Below, piece after piece: positions 31,804-38,846 of a DNA stretch of 44,071 bases. The position numbers and the translations under genes were made by a program. The notes below the pieces were generated by a model. That model saw nothing but the letters and a program-made list of their open reading frames with translations. It did no database searches and was not told where the DNA came from. Numbering within the stretch: position 1 is the first letter of the stretch; each line of letters begins with the position of its first letter. The stretch comes from Steroidobacteraceae bacterium (GTDB lineage Bacteria; Pseudomonadota; Gammaproteobacteria; Steroidobacterales; Steroidobacteraceae): assembly GCA_029266835.1 (NCBI GenBank), contig JAQSWD010000009.1, positions 1 to 44,071 of the forward strand, read 5' to 3'.

Positions 31804-32459
31804 ACACACCGAAAGAACTGGCGGACAAGGCGAAGCAGCAGGCCCGCGAGTACGCCCACGGCTTTGGATACCAATCGAAGCTAGAGCTGCTCGACACCAC
31901 CATCGACCAACTGCAAGCGATGGCCGAGGCGCGGCAGGGCAGCGGGGAGCATGGGCTGAAGGTAGATGACATGGCGCGCGTGCTGCAAGCCGCCTGGGCC
32001 AAGGCCGAGCCAGACCACGGCGTGACGCTAAACCCGGCGAGCTACTGGTCGACGTTCGCCGACATGGCCCGCGCCGCCCTCAACGCAGCCCCACCCTCTG
32101 CGCAACAGGCGACGGGCTCCGGTCTGGTGCTGACGGATGAGCAACGACGAGCCTGCGTAGAGGCGTACCACCAACACGGACTCAACCCTGACGAACTCAT
32201 GGGTGCCATGCTCACAGCGGCCACCCAGGCGCAGACCTTCGCAGGGTTCAAGGTGGTTGTGGACCCGAGCTTGCCCGCCGACGCTATGAAGCTGGTTGCC
32301 GCCCCCACTACGGGCAATCGTGAGCCGCTGCCTTCGGCCGAGACGCTGCTGACGTGGGCAGTGGAAGACGGGGTTATCCGCCTGTCTCAGATGATGAATG
32401 CGGACCTTCAAGACGCGCTGGTGAACTTTGCCGCCCGCATCACCGGGGAGCAGCGATGA
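31800..32459 (+). CDS. Hypothetical protein, 219 aa
   Basis: Helical N-terminal coil (ADKAKQQAREYAHGFGYQSK, LLDTTIDQLQAMAEARQ), then a helical middle and a C-terminal part (SAETLLTWAVEDGVIRLSQM). It sits in the same run of accessory genes, with ATGA overlaps. No family recognised. Confidence 0.58.
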   Translation: MNTPKELADKAKQQAREYAHGFGYQSKLELLDTTIDQLQAMAEARQGSGEHGLKVDDMARVLQAAWAKAEPDHGVTLNPASYWSTFADMARAALNAAPPSAQQATGSGLVLTDEQRRACVEAYHQHGLNPDELMGAMLTAATQAQTFAGFKVVVDPSLPADAMKLVAAPTTGNREPLPSAETLLTWAVEDGVIRLSQMMNADLQDALVNFAARITGEQR

Positions 32460-33373
32460 CCCCCGCCTTCGAGCAGTTCGCCCGCAGCAAGGGCTGGTCC
32501 CTTCTGCACAAGGGAGAGACGGGCGAGTACCGGGCGCTGAACACGCAGGCCGGCTGGCTGGCTTGGCAGGCGCGTGAGGTGCCGGCCGGGGTCGTGGTCG
32601 TGCCGTTGGAGCCGGCCGATGACATGCTCATTCGCGGCGGGGAAGCCTTCTTCGATGCCGCCAGAGTGGCCTGCAACGGCGACACGCTCGCAGATCAGGA
32701 CAACGCAGGATCGATCTACCGCGCCATGCTCGTCGCAGCCCCACAACCCGCCAGCAAGCCCGAGCCGGAATGGCCGCTGCTGGACGCTGACGCGAAGGTC
32801 GGCAACGGCACGTTCCGCAAGGGAGTGTCCTCCCGTTTCGTTGTCCTCGCTGCGCAACGGCAGGCAGCTTATGCGGCCGAGGACGCCAGCGAGCGCGAGC
32901 CTGAGTGCGGCAACGGCTGCGCGTGCCTGACGCAGTGCGGCGACAGCTACGACCATGCCGGCATTTCAGCACCCGACGCGCGGCATGTGGTTCGGCAGGC
33001 AGTGGCCGCGCCTGGATGGATCACTGGCCGCTCGCCTGACTGGACCGACAACAACTCAATTCGAGTGATCGCCTGCACGGAAGGGCATGACTTCGGAGGC
33101 GTGCAAGTGCATGACATCCCGGCATCTGACTTTCACTATTTCGACCCGGAAGGTGATGGCGAAGTCGGGACCGAAGTTGCGCGAGTTGTCACGCGGTGGA
33201 TGTACCGCGACAACTTCATGGAGCGCGCCGCCCGCCTTGCGCCGAACGAGGACGCCGAGCGGTGGCAGTACATCGAAGAACAAGGTTCGCAGGCCCTCGC
33301 GGAGTTCCTTGGCTCCAAGTACGACACGCTAAAAGAGTTTGTCGACGCGGCCCGCAAGCAGGAGGGCAAGTGA
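32456..33373 (+). CDS. Hypothetical mosaic protein, 305 aa
   Basis: N-terminal FEQFARSKGWSLLHKGETGE is followed by WLAWQA; the same pattern recurs in the 46-aa gene just downstream. The middle has a Cys cluster (CGNGCACLTQCGD), and the end NEDAERWQYIEEQGSQALAE resembles the C-terminal block of the 153-aa gene. It looks assembled from repeated small pieces common in Burkholderia-type prophage regions. Function unknown. Confidence 0.6.
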   Translation: MTPAFEQFARSKGWSLLHKGETGEYRALNTQAGWLAWQAREVPAGVVVVPLEPADDMLIRGGEAFFDAARVACNGDTLADQDNAGSIYRAMLVAAPQPASKPEPEWPLLDADAKVGNGTFRKGVSSRFVVLAAQRQAAYAAEDASEREPECGNGCACLTQCGDSYDHAGISAPDARHVVRQAVAAPGWITGRSPDWTDNNSIRVIACTEGHDFGGVQVHDIPASDFHYFDPEGDGEVGTEVARVVTRWMYRDNFMERAARLAPNEDAERWQYIEEQGSQALAEFLGSKYDTLKEFVDAARKQEGK

Positions 33374-33513
33374 TGCGCGAACGCTTCGAGCAGTGGGCCG
33401 AATCCAAGGGCTATAGCACCATGCGCAAGACGAACCCGGACGGCATCACGCGCGGCCGGTACATCAGTCCTGTGGTCGAATTCGCGTGGCAAGCGTTGGA
33501 GGCCCTGGCATGA
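33373..33513 (+). CDS. Small hypothetical protein, duplicate of N-terminal piece of 32456 gene, 46 aa
   Basis: RERFEQWAESKGYSTMRK and FAWQALEALA parallel FEQFARSKGW and LAWQA of the gene at 32456. TGATG and ATGA overlaps support translation. Probably a paralogous fragment or stand-alone module. Confidence 0.5.
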   Translation: MRERFEQWAESKGYSTMRKTNPDGITRGRYISPVVEFAWQALEALA

Positions 33514-33704
33514 CCTACGGATGCCACAACCGCAAGCCGTTGCGCAAGTGGCGCAACGTTCAAGAAGGCTGGAACCCCCTGGGTACGCAGCGGCTAGTCC
33601 TGACCGTCGACCCGATGACCAAGGACTGCCAGTACACCCACACCAAGCTCGGGCAGGCCGACCCGAAGTGCGAGGGGTGCAAGTGGCGCGCAGAGAAACC
33701 ATAA
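33510..33704 (+). CDS. Small hypothetical protein, 64 aa
   Basis: Basic N-terminal part (HNRKPLRKWRNVQEGWNPLG) and a C-terminal CEGCKWRAEK with CxxC; an upstream Cys (DCQY) may complete a zinc site. ATGA overlap with the upstream gene. Function unknown. Confidence 0.5.
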   Translation: MTYGCHNRKPLRKWRNVQEGWNPLGTQRLVLTVDPMTKDCQYTHTKLGQADPKCEGCKWRAEKP

Positions 33705-33716
33705 CGGAGAACCATC

Positions 33717-34196
33717 ATGGCAATCGGAAGCATCAAGCACATCATGAAGACGATCGCCGCGCTGCACCAGCGGCCAATGACGAACGTCGACATTTACAAG
33801 TCGGTCGGCTGCGCGAAGGAAACTGCGCGGGTTTATACGCAGTACCTGCACGAGGCCGGCCTGATCTACATCGCCGAATGGCGGTTCAGCGACTGCAAAG
33901 AAACCGGCGCACGAGGCCCGAGGATGCCTGTCTGGACGTGGCAACCGGGCGAGCTGTTCGGCATCCCTGATGTTCCTCGCCCGCTCAAGGTCGCGCGGTT
34001 CATCACGAAGCCGGTCAAGCCGAAGCCGCGCAAGGAACCTCGCCCGCCGCGTCCGCCTCGCGTCGCCAAGCCGAAACCAGATCCGAAGCCGCGCATCGCT
34101 CGAGGCGAGGAGCGGCGCGTGATCATCACGAAAGCCAGCGGGTTTACCCCGCCGGCCGGTGTCGCCCGGTCAATCTTCGACCTGGGCGGCCTGTGA
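33717..34196 (+). CDS. Winged-helix-like DNA-binding protein with Lys/Pro-rich linker, 159 aa
   Basis: N-terminal residues 1-75 (IMKTIAALHQRPMTNVDIYK, VGCAKETARVYTQYLHEAGL, IYIAEW) match the winged-helix pattern of phage regulators and replication accessory proteins. The C-terminal half is a Lys/Arg/Pro-rich linker (PVKPKPRKEPRPPRPPRV) and a short end domain. It is the last rightward gene and is convergent with the lysis block. A transcription-switch role is possible, not shown. Confidence 0.6.
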   Translation: MAIGSIKHIMKTIAALHQRPMTNVDIYKSVGCAKETARVYTQYLHEAGLIYIAEWRFSDCKETGARGPRMPVWTWQPGELFGIPDVPRPLKVARFITKPVKPKPRKEPRPPRPPRVAKPKPDPKPRIARGEERRVIITKASGFTPPAGVARSIFDLGGL

Positions 34197-34197
34197 T

Positions 34198-34575
34198 TCA
34201 GATCGGGCGGTTCGGATCTTCTGGCTGTCCGGGCTGGGTCGGGTCGGTCGGCGTGGTGCCGTCGCCGGCTCCCGGCTGATCCGGGGTTTCGCCTTCGGCC
34301 GGCGTGTTCGCCGCCACGGCTTGCGCGAGTTCCTGCTGGCGTGCGTCGAGCTCATCGGCCAGAGCCTGCAGGGATTCTTCGGCATTGCCGCCGGCCAGGG
34401 CTTCGTCGATCTTGCGCTTGAGCAGGGCGATCAGGGACATAGCCGAAGCGATGACGGTGCCCTGTTCTTGAACTTCGCGTTTCAGGTTGTCGAGTGCTGC
34501 CATGATTTGCGTCCAAAAGTAGTACATCACTACGATCGTCGCCGCAGCAGTGATGAAGGTGAAGAACGCGGCCAT
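34198..34575 (-). CDS. Membrane-anchored coiled-coil protein at the end of the lysis cassette, 125 aa
   Basis: ATG 34575 begins MAAFFTFITAAATIVVMYYF, one membrane helix, followed by a heptad-rich helix (TQIMAALDNLKREVQEQGTV and further) and a Pro/Gly/Asp-rich tail. A GTG at 34590 gives five more residues but lacks a ribosome site, while AAGGTGG precedes 34575. It lies after the spanins. Not a typical holin; may be a lysis regulator or envelope protein. Confidence 0.6.
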   Translation of the reverse strand: MAAFFTFITAAATIVVMYYFWTQIMAALDNLKREVQEQGTVIASAMSLIALLKRKIDEALAGGNAEESLQALADELDARQQELAQAVAANTPAEGETPDQPGAGDGTTPTDPTQPGQPEDPNRPI

Positions 34576-34637
34576 GCCGAAATTTTCCACCTTGGACGCA
34601 TGATTCCGTGTAGGAATTCACGCTAACGTGCAGTACG

Positions 34638-35168
34638 TTATCCGCCGCACGCTTTCCTGTCTGCCTGGATCTGCTCGAGCAGCCGCGTCACTTCGGCGTC
34701 TCGTCGGAGAATAACCGCTCGACTTTCTGCCTCCAGCTCGACGCCTTCTGCAAGTAAGCCTCCGACGACCGGGAGTCGATCTCGCGCACGCTCGCAGGCA
34801 GTGGCGTCAGTTTCACCGGCTCGACTACGACCGGAGGTGTAGGCTGCGAGTTTGTCGCGCAGGCGGCCAGCAGCAGCGGCATCAGCCCGGCGAGCGCCAT
34901 CGAGCGCAGCGATACGTTTCGCATAGTCCTCGTCCTTCTGTTGTTGCGCAGCGGCGTGCTCGGCCTGTAGTGCGGCCCGGCTGTCAGCGGCTTCGCGTGC
35001 GACGCGCTGGTGTTCTGCAATCGCGCGGGCGTGAACCGCCACTGTCTCAGCCAGCGTCGCCCGGGCATTGCCGAGCCTGACGGTCTGCACGCCAGCCACG
35101 ATGCCGGACAGCACGACACCAGCGACGAGCGCCGGCATGGCATAGCGGCTCAGGGCTGCGAGGATCAT
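34638..35168 (-). CDS. Rz: Inner-membrane spanin (Rz-like), 176 aa
   Basis: ATG 35168 overlaps the endolysin stop (ATGA). It begins with a membrane anchor (YAMPALVAGVVLSGIVAG), followed by a long Ala/Glu/Arg helical coiled-coil region (LAETVAVHARAIAEHQRVAR). It is the inner-membrane half of the spanin pair that fuses inner and outer membranes at the end of infection. The longer reading upstream is not needed. Confidence 0.85.
   Translation of the reverse strand: MILAALSRYAMPALVAGVVLSGIVAGVQTVRLGNARATLAETVAVHARAIAEHQRVAREAADSRAALQAEHAAAQQQKDEDYAKRIAALDGARRADAAAAGRLRDKLAAYTSGRSRAGETDATACERARDRLPVVGGLLAEGVELEAESRAVILRRDAEVTRLLEQIQADRKACGG
34688..34924 (-). CDS. Rz1: Outer-membrane spanin lipoprotein (Rz1-like), nested in Rz, 78 aa
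   Basis: ATG 34924 lies inside Rz in another frame. MRNVSLRSMALAGLMPLLLA then AC forms a lipoprotein signal with lipobox LLAAC, followed by a Pro-rich mature part (NSQPTPPVVVEPVKLTPLP), as is typical of Rz1 lipoproteins. It pairs with Rz. Entirely nested arrangement, as in lambda. Confidence 0.85.
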   Translation of the reverse strand: MRNVSLRSMALAGLMPLLLAACATNSQPTPPVVVEPVKLTPLPASVREIDSRSSEAYLQKASSWRQKVERLFSDETPK

Positions 35169-35671
35169 CCCGTCACCTCCTCGAGCGCCCGCGCATAGAA
35201 CTCGTTCCACGTCTTGCGGTGCGGCTTGCCTGGGCGCCAGGTGCGGAGCGCGTAGCACTTCCAGGCGCCTTCGACGTCACCCAGTGCGGGCAGCGGATGT
35301 GGGTCAGTCAGCAGCAGCAGCCGGGCAACGCCAGCCGCAAGCACATCGTCCTGCGAGAGCTGCGACCAGACCACGGCCGGGTCGAACTGGCAGTCGCGCG
35401 CGCGACACAGCAGCCGCAGTGGCTCGGACGATGCGCGATGTAGGTACACCCCCCACACGCCGCCGCGCGTCAGCTTGGAACCGCGCTCGAACTGCCAGTA
35501 ACCACGGGCCGGCCCGAAGCCGCCGCCGTCGATGATCTGGAACCGATGCTTGAACCGGGATTCCTGCAGGCCTATTGCCAGCAGCATGACGCGGGCCTCG
35601 GGCTTGTCGAGCACGCCGGGGAGCAGGCGAAGCGCCTGGGTGATTACGTCATTCGCTTCGCTGAGTTCCAT
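35165..35671 (-). CDS. Endolysin (lysozyme-superfamily muramidase or transglycosylase), 168 aa
   Basis: LLAIGLQESRFKHRFQIIDG has the Glu of a lysozyme/transglycosylase-like fold, followed by GFGPARGYWQFERGSKLTRG. A helical C-terminal domain ends with WKCYALRTWRPGKPHRKTW. No signal sequence is seen, so it should be released by the holin. Its start directly follows the holin-like gene stop (GACTGAATG), after GGGGGAC. Confidence 0.8.
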   Translation of the reverse strand: MELSEANDVITQALRLLPGVLDKPEARVMLLAIGLQESRFKHRFQIIDGGGFGPARGYWQFERGSKLTRGGVWGVYLHRASSEPLRLLCRARDCQFDPAVVWSQLSQDDVLAAGVARLLLLTDPHPLPALGDVEGAWKCYALRTWRPGKPHRKTWNEFYARALEEVTG

Positions 35672-35974
35672 TCAGTCCCCCAATTGGCCGTGTCCTGTCG
35701 TGATGTCCGGCGGGCCGTGCTGCCAAGCTTTGGCGCTCATGAACAGGCCGAACACCAGTGAGCCAGCCATCGCGATCGAGCCCCACCTGGGCCACTCGCC
35801 ATACAACGGCTGAAGCGCGCTGACGAGCGCGCATGCAAGGTATACCGTGTATTCGCTCCGAACGCGGTAGATCACCCGTCCGTCCATCGAGTTCAGGCGA
35901 CAGAGGCACATGAATATCGCAAGCATGCACAGAACAAAGTTCGCGAGTGCGAACAACAGGTACGCGTTAATCAT
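35672..35974 (-). CDS. Three-helix holin-like membrane protein, 100 aa
   Basis: ATG 35974 begins MINAYLLFALANFVLCMLAI. Three hydrophobic segments are visible: residues 4-22, 44-58 and 68-85 (GSIAMAGSLVFGLFMSAKAW). The tail is short and polar. Placed just before the endolysin, it is a good holin or antiholin. It overlaps the neighbouring membrane gene by 8 bases. The two may form a holin/antiholin pair. Confidence 0.7.
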   Translation of the reverse strand: MINAYLLFALANFVLCMLAIFMCLCRLNSMDGRVIYRVRSEYTVYLACALVSALQPLYGEWPRWGSIAMAGSLVFGLFMSAKAWQHGPPDITTGHGQLGD

Positions 35975-36380
35975 TGCTTCCACCGCCTCTGATCTTGATG
36001 AACAGATCGACAGCCGCGTTGATCTTGGAACCGATCCAGCGGAAGACGCTGGGCCATTCGTCGCCGACGATGCCGACAGCAAATGCAATGGGGGCGAGTG
36101 TCGATTTCACCGTCAGGCTTGCGTGATAGTCCGCAAGCATCGCTGACAGTGCAACCGTAAGTAGAACAGCAAGTCCGTTCACGCGGAGGAAGAAGAACAC
36201 CCCCCCGAAGCGGGATGCTTTCTTACGCCGCGCGAGGGCAAATGATGCTCCTATCGTGCTCGCGAGGAGGATGACGATGTAAGGCCCGATCAGCGCAGCG
36301 GCTGTCGGCCCGAACATATGGGACGACAGCGCAACGGCTAGCGCTACGATGCCGATGTCGGCGTACTGCTGGGGGTTCAT
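35967..36380 (-). CDS. Second holin-like membrane protein, 137 aa
   Basis: Three to four membrane stretches: DIGIVALAVALSSHMFGPTA, LIGPYIVILLASTIGASFAL, FFLRVNGLAVLLTVALSAML and possibly LAPIAFAVGIVG. The end is a short polar helix. ATG 36380 has no strong ribosome site; the 13-codon minigene ending over it probably supplies ribosomes. Holin or antiholin; which is which cannot be told here. Confidence 0.68.
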   Translation of the reverse strand: MNPQQYADIGIVALAVALSSHMFGPTAAALIGPYIVILLASTIGASFALARRKKASRFGGVFFFLRVNGLAVLLTVALSAMLADYHASLTVKSTLAPIAFAVGIVGDEWPSVFRWIGSKINAAVDLFIKIRGGGSND

Positions 36381-36418
36381 TGCGTCGACTTGGCGAGGTG
36401 TTCGGGGTCGAAGTCCAT
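36377..36418 (-). CDS. 13-codon minigene linking tailspike and holin genes
   Basis: ATG 36418 overlaps the tailspike stop (TGATG), and its own TGA overlaps the holin ATG at 36380 (ATGA). The peptide MDFDPEHLAKSTQ is short and acidic at its start. The arrangement passes ribosomes from tailspike to holin by two reinitiation steps; the peptide itself may have no role. Confidence 0.45.
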   Translation of the reverse strand: MDFDPEHLAKSTQ

Positions 36419-38784
36419 CAAAGCTCTCGCCAGCCGTCGTTAAACTTCATGTAACGGCGCGACCAGTTCGCCCCGGTCACTGTGTCGTTGACGCCCGACT
36501 TGTTGATGAGGCGCTCCAGCGTCGGGACGCCCGCGAATACATGCTGGAAGGTGCAGTTCGATCCACCACCATCTGCGCGAAATACCATCTCGTCACCAAT
36601 CTGGCCGCCTTGGAATCGGCCAACCGTTTCCGTCGTGCTGTTCGCGTAGTGGTTGCCGCGCTCGAAGGTCAGCGCACCGCCCACCAGCCCGCTCAGGTCG
36701 CGTGTCATTGAGCGGTTCTCGCCGACGATCCCGTATGTGGTCAGCGTGTTCGCCGTCAGCAGGCCGTTTGAGTCGTTGGGCACGCCCGCATACATGGGGA
36801 GGTCGGACGTGATCGCGTAGTGGGCGATCGAGGCGAGCGTGAATCGGTTGCCACTGAACATCGGGCGCGCGCAGCCGACCAGTTCAACGTGGTACTGCGG
36901 CGCCCCGGTGGCCTTCCCTGTGAACTGGCAAAAGTTGAATACTGGGCGGTTCGAGTTCTGCAGACGAACCGGGACCAGCGTGGATGCGGTGTTCTGATCC
37001 TCGAACCGGGTGTTGTTGAACACGACCCCCTCACAAGTCAGTGAGTGAACGTGCTGGTAGTTGTTCACGAACAGGCAGTCGCGGAACGTCAGCGCGTCCG
37101 AGGACGTGTAGTCTGGATTCGCTGACGGCTCAGCTCTCAGGCCGAAGTACGAGTCACGGAAGATGCACTGATCGAATACCACCTTCCCCTTGTTTCCGAA
37201 GAACCGGACAGAGGCGCTGTCCAGGCCGGTGCCGGACTGGAATTCGCAGTTCACGAACCGGAACATGTGCCGGTAGTTCGTCCAAGCCGGCAGCGGCACG
37301 CCAGTGCTGCCGTCCTCGTTGACGGAAATGATTTGCACGTCGTAGTTGCTGGCGGCGAGAAACGCGGCGCTCTCGCCCTTCGTCTTGCAGTTCTCGATGA
37401 TGACGTTCTGAGAGAACCTGCTGATGTTGCGGTCGCCGACGTAGCCATAGAAGAAGTTGCGGACGTTTGACCCCTGGCAGTTCTCGAATTTCACCGAGTA
37501 GCACGACGCGGTACGTAGGAAGCCAAGGCAATCAATCAGATCGAAGCCGCGCAAGTTCCGAACGACACAGTTGTACGGGTGCTGGCCGTTCGTGATCGTG
37601 TTGTTCGTGGCCGGGTCCACCGGCACGTCGCCATACTCGAAATTCGTACCGTAGCTCCACCGGCCGGTTAGCTCGATGTTCTCGATCTCAACCCCAGCAG
37701 CCTCCCCCAGCACCGACGCGAACATCATCCCGACGATTGGCGTGGTCGCCACGACGTTGCGCACACGAGCCCAGCGCGTCAGATCGCCACCCTCGTTTTG
37801 CCCGCCGATCCAGAACGCAATGCTGGGGATGTCGAGCGCCGCGACCACGCGCGTGGCAGCAGCCTGATAGTTCAGGTTGCAGACCTCAACTCCGCTGTTT
37901 CCGTACAACAGAAAAGCATGATCACCTCGGCCCGACATATCAGGGCGAGTTACGCGCACGTCGTCGATCAGCGTCGCCCCTCGGAAGTCGATGGTCAGAT
38001 TGCGCGCGGTGGTCAGGTCGACCTTCGACTGAATCCGGTACGACTTACCCGGCGTGCCGTAGATGCCAACGGCCCCAACTTCGACAGCGGCCGCGACTGC
38101 GTTGTTGATGCCTGCTGCCACGTCTGAGACGCCAGTGGTATCGCTGACAAAATGGTCGAGGGTCAGCCACCGACGCAGCTCTCGGCCGGCGGTGTTGACG
38201 GCATACGACAGGTCCGCCCGATAGCCCACGAGCCCGGAGTTTTTCGTTCCCAGCGTGGTGTCCGCAAGTTGGATTAGGACGTCTGCGGCAGTGCCGGTCA
38301 CGGGGACGGACACCGTGGGGTCGCCGTTGCTGTCGAACCCCAGCAGCGTGTTCGCCCGATCAGCCGCAGCCGGCAGCGACGGCACGCCAGATTCACCAGT
38401 CGGCACAGTGATAGCCCGACTCAGAATCTCGCCCTGCTGCTGGGCGATCATCGTCAGCTTGTCCAGCGCCCGCTCGTGTGACTCAGCCGGGAACGCATCG
38501 TTCTGGACGTAGTCGGTTTCTTGCGTGGCGGGCACGTTGCGCAGCACGGCCAGCGTTTCGCCGGCAGCGAGCGCCGCAACCAGGGTTACCTCGCCTGACG
38601 TGCCGCCCGCCCCGGTAACCGTGTAGTCGGTCGTCAGCGTGAGCGTCGTTGCGACGCCAGCCGCACTGGTGCGAATCACCTGAAGGTGCGAATCCTCCAG
38701 GAACCGGAAGTCAACAGCGAATGGGCCAGTCGTCCCAGCGCCGGCATAGGGGCCGGCTTTCGAGTTCGTGGATGCGACAGTCAT
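36418..38784 (-). CDS. Tailspike with T7-fibre-like anchor and right-handed beta-helix, 788 aa
   Basis: Residues 1-150 (AGTTGPFAVDFRFLEDSHLQ, DYTVTGAGGTSGEVTLVAAL, AFPAESHERALDKLTMIAQQ) match the virion-anchoring domain of T7-like tail fibres. Residues about 220-700 show repeated short strands (NVIIENCKTKG, KVVFDQCIFRDSYFG, GVVFNNTRFED, FNFCQFTG), the pattern of a right-handed parallel beta-helix as in polysaccharide-degrading tailspikes. The final part is a small beta domain. Most likely binds or cleaves surface sugar; active-site acids cannot be chosen by eye. Confidence 0.82.
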   Translation of the reverse strand: MTVASTNSKAGPYAGAGTTGPFAVDFRFLEDSHLQVIRTSAAGVATTLTLTTDYTVTGAGGTSGEVTLVAALAAGETLAVLRNVPATQETDYVQNDAFPAESHERALDKLTMIAQQQGEILSRAITVPTGESGVPSLPAAADRANTLLGFDSNGDPTVSVPVTGTAADVLIQLADTTLGTKNSGLVGYRADLSYAVNTAGRELRRWLTLDHFVSDTTGVSDVAAGINNAVAAAVEVGAVGIYGTPGKSYRIQSKVDLTTARNLTIDFRGATLIDDVRVTRPDMSGRGDHAFLLYGNSGVEVCNLNYQAAATRVVAALDIPSIAFWIGGQNEGGDLTRWARVRNVVATTPIVGMMFASVLGEAAGVEIENIELTGRWSYGTNFEYGDVPVDPATNNTITNGQHPYNCVVRNLRGFDLIDCLGFLRTASCYSVKFENCQGSNVRNFFYGYVGDRNISRFSQNVIIENCKTKGESAAFLAASNYDVQIISVNEDGSTGVPLPAWTNYRHMFRFVNCEFQSGTGLDSASVRFFGNKGKVVFDQCIFRDSYFGLRAEPSANPDYTSSDALTFRDCLFVNNYQHVHSLTCEGVVFNNTRFEDQNTASTLVPVRLQNSNRPVFNFCQFTGKATGAPQYHVELVGCARPMFSGNRFTLASIAHYAITSDLPMYAGVPNDSNGLLTANTLTTYGIVGENRSMTRDLSGLVGGALTFERGNHYANSTTETVGRFQGGQIGDEMVFRADGGGSNCTFQHVFAGVPTLERLINKSGVNDTVTGANWSRRYMKFNDGWREL

Positions 38785-38799
38785 TGTTTCCCCCGGCTG

Positions 38800-38815
38800 G
38801 TGTTGCCGGATTCTA
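38800..38815 (-). promoter_or_regulatory. Weak candidate promoter/operator for the tailspike gene
   Basis: Minus strand TAGAAT (38810-38815) 25 bases upstream of the ATG, with a GTGTTGC box on the plus strand at 38800-38806 that resembles the repeated element for its first seven bases. No -35 is evident. Confidence 0.3.
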
Positions 38816-38846
38816 TCAATGATGTCGTATCAGCACCACGATCCTA

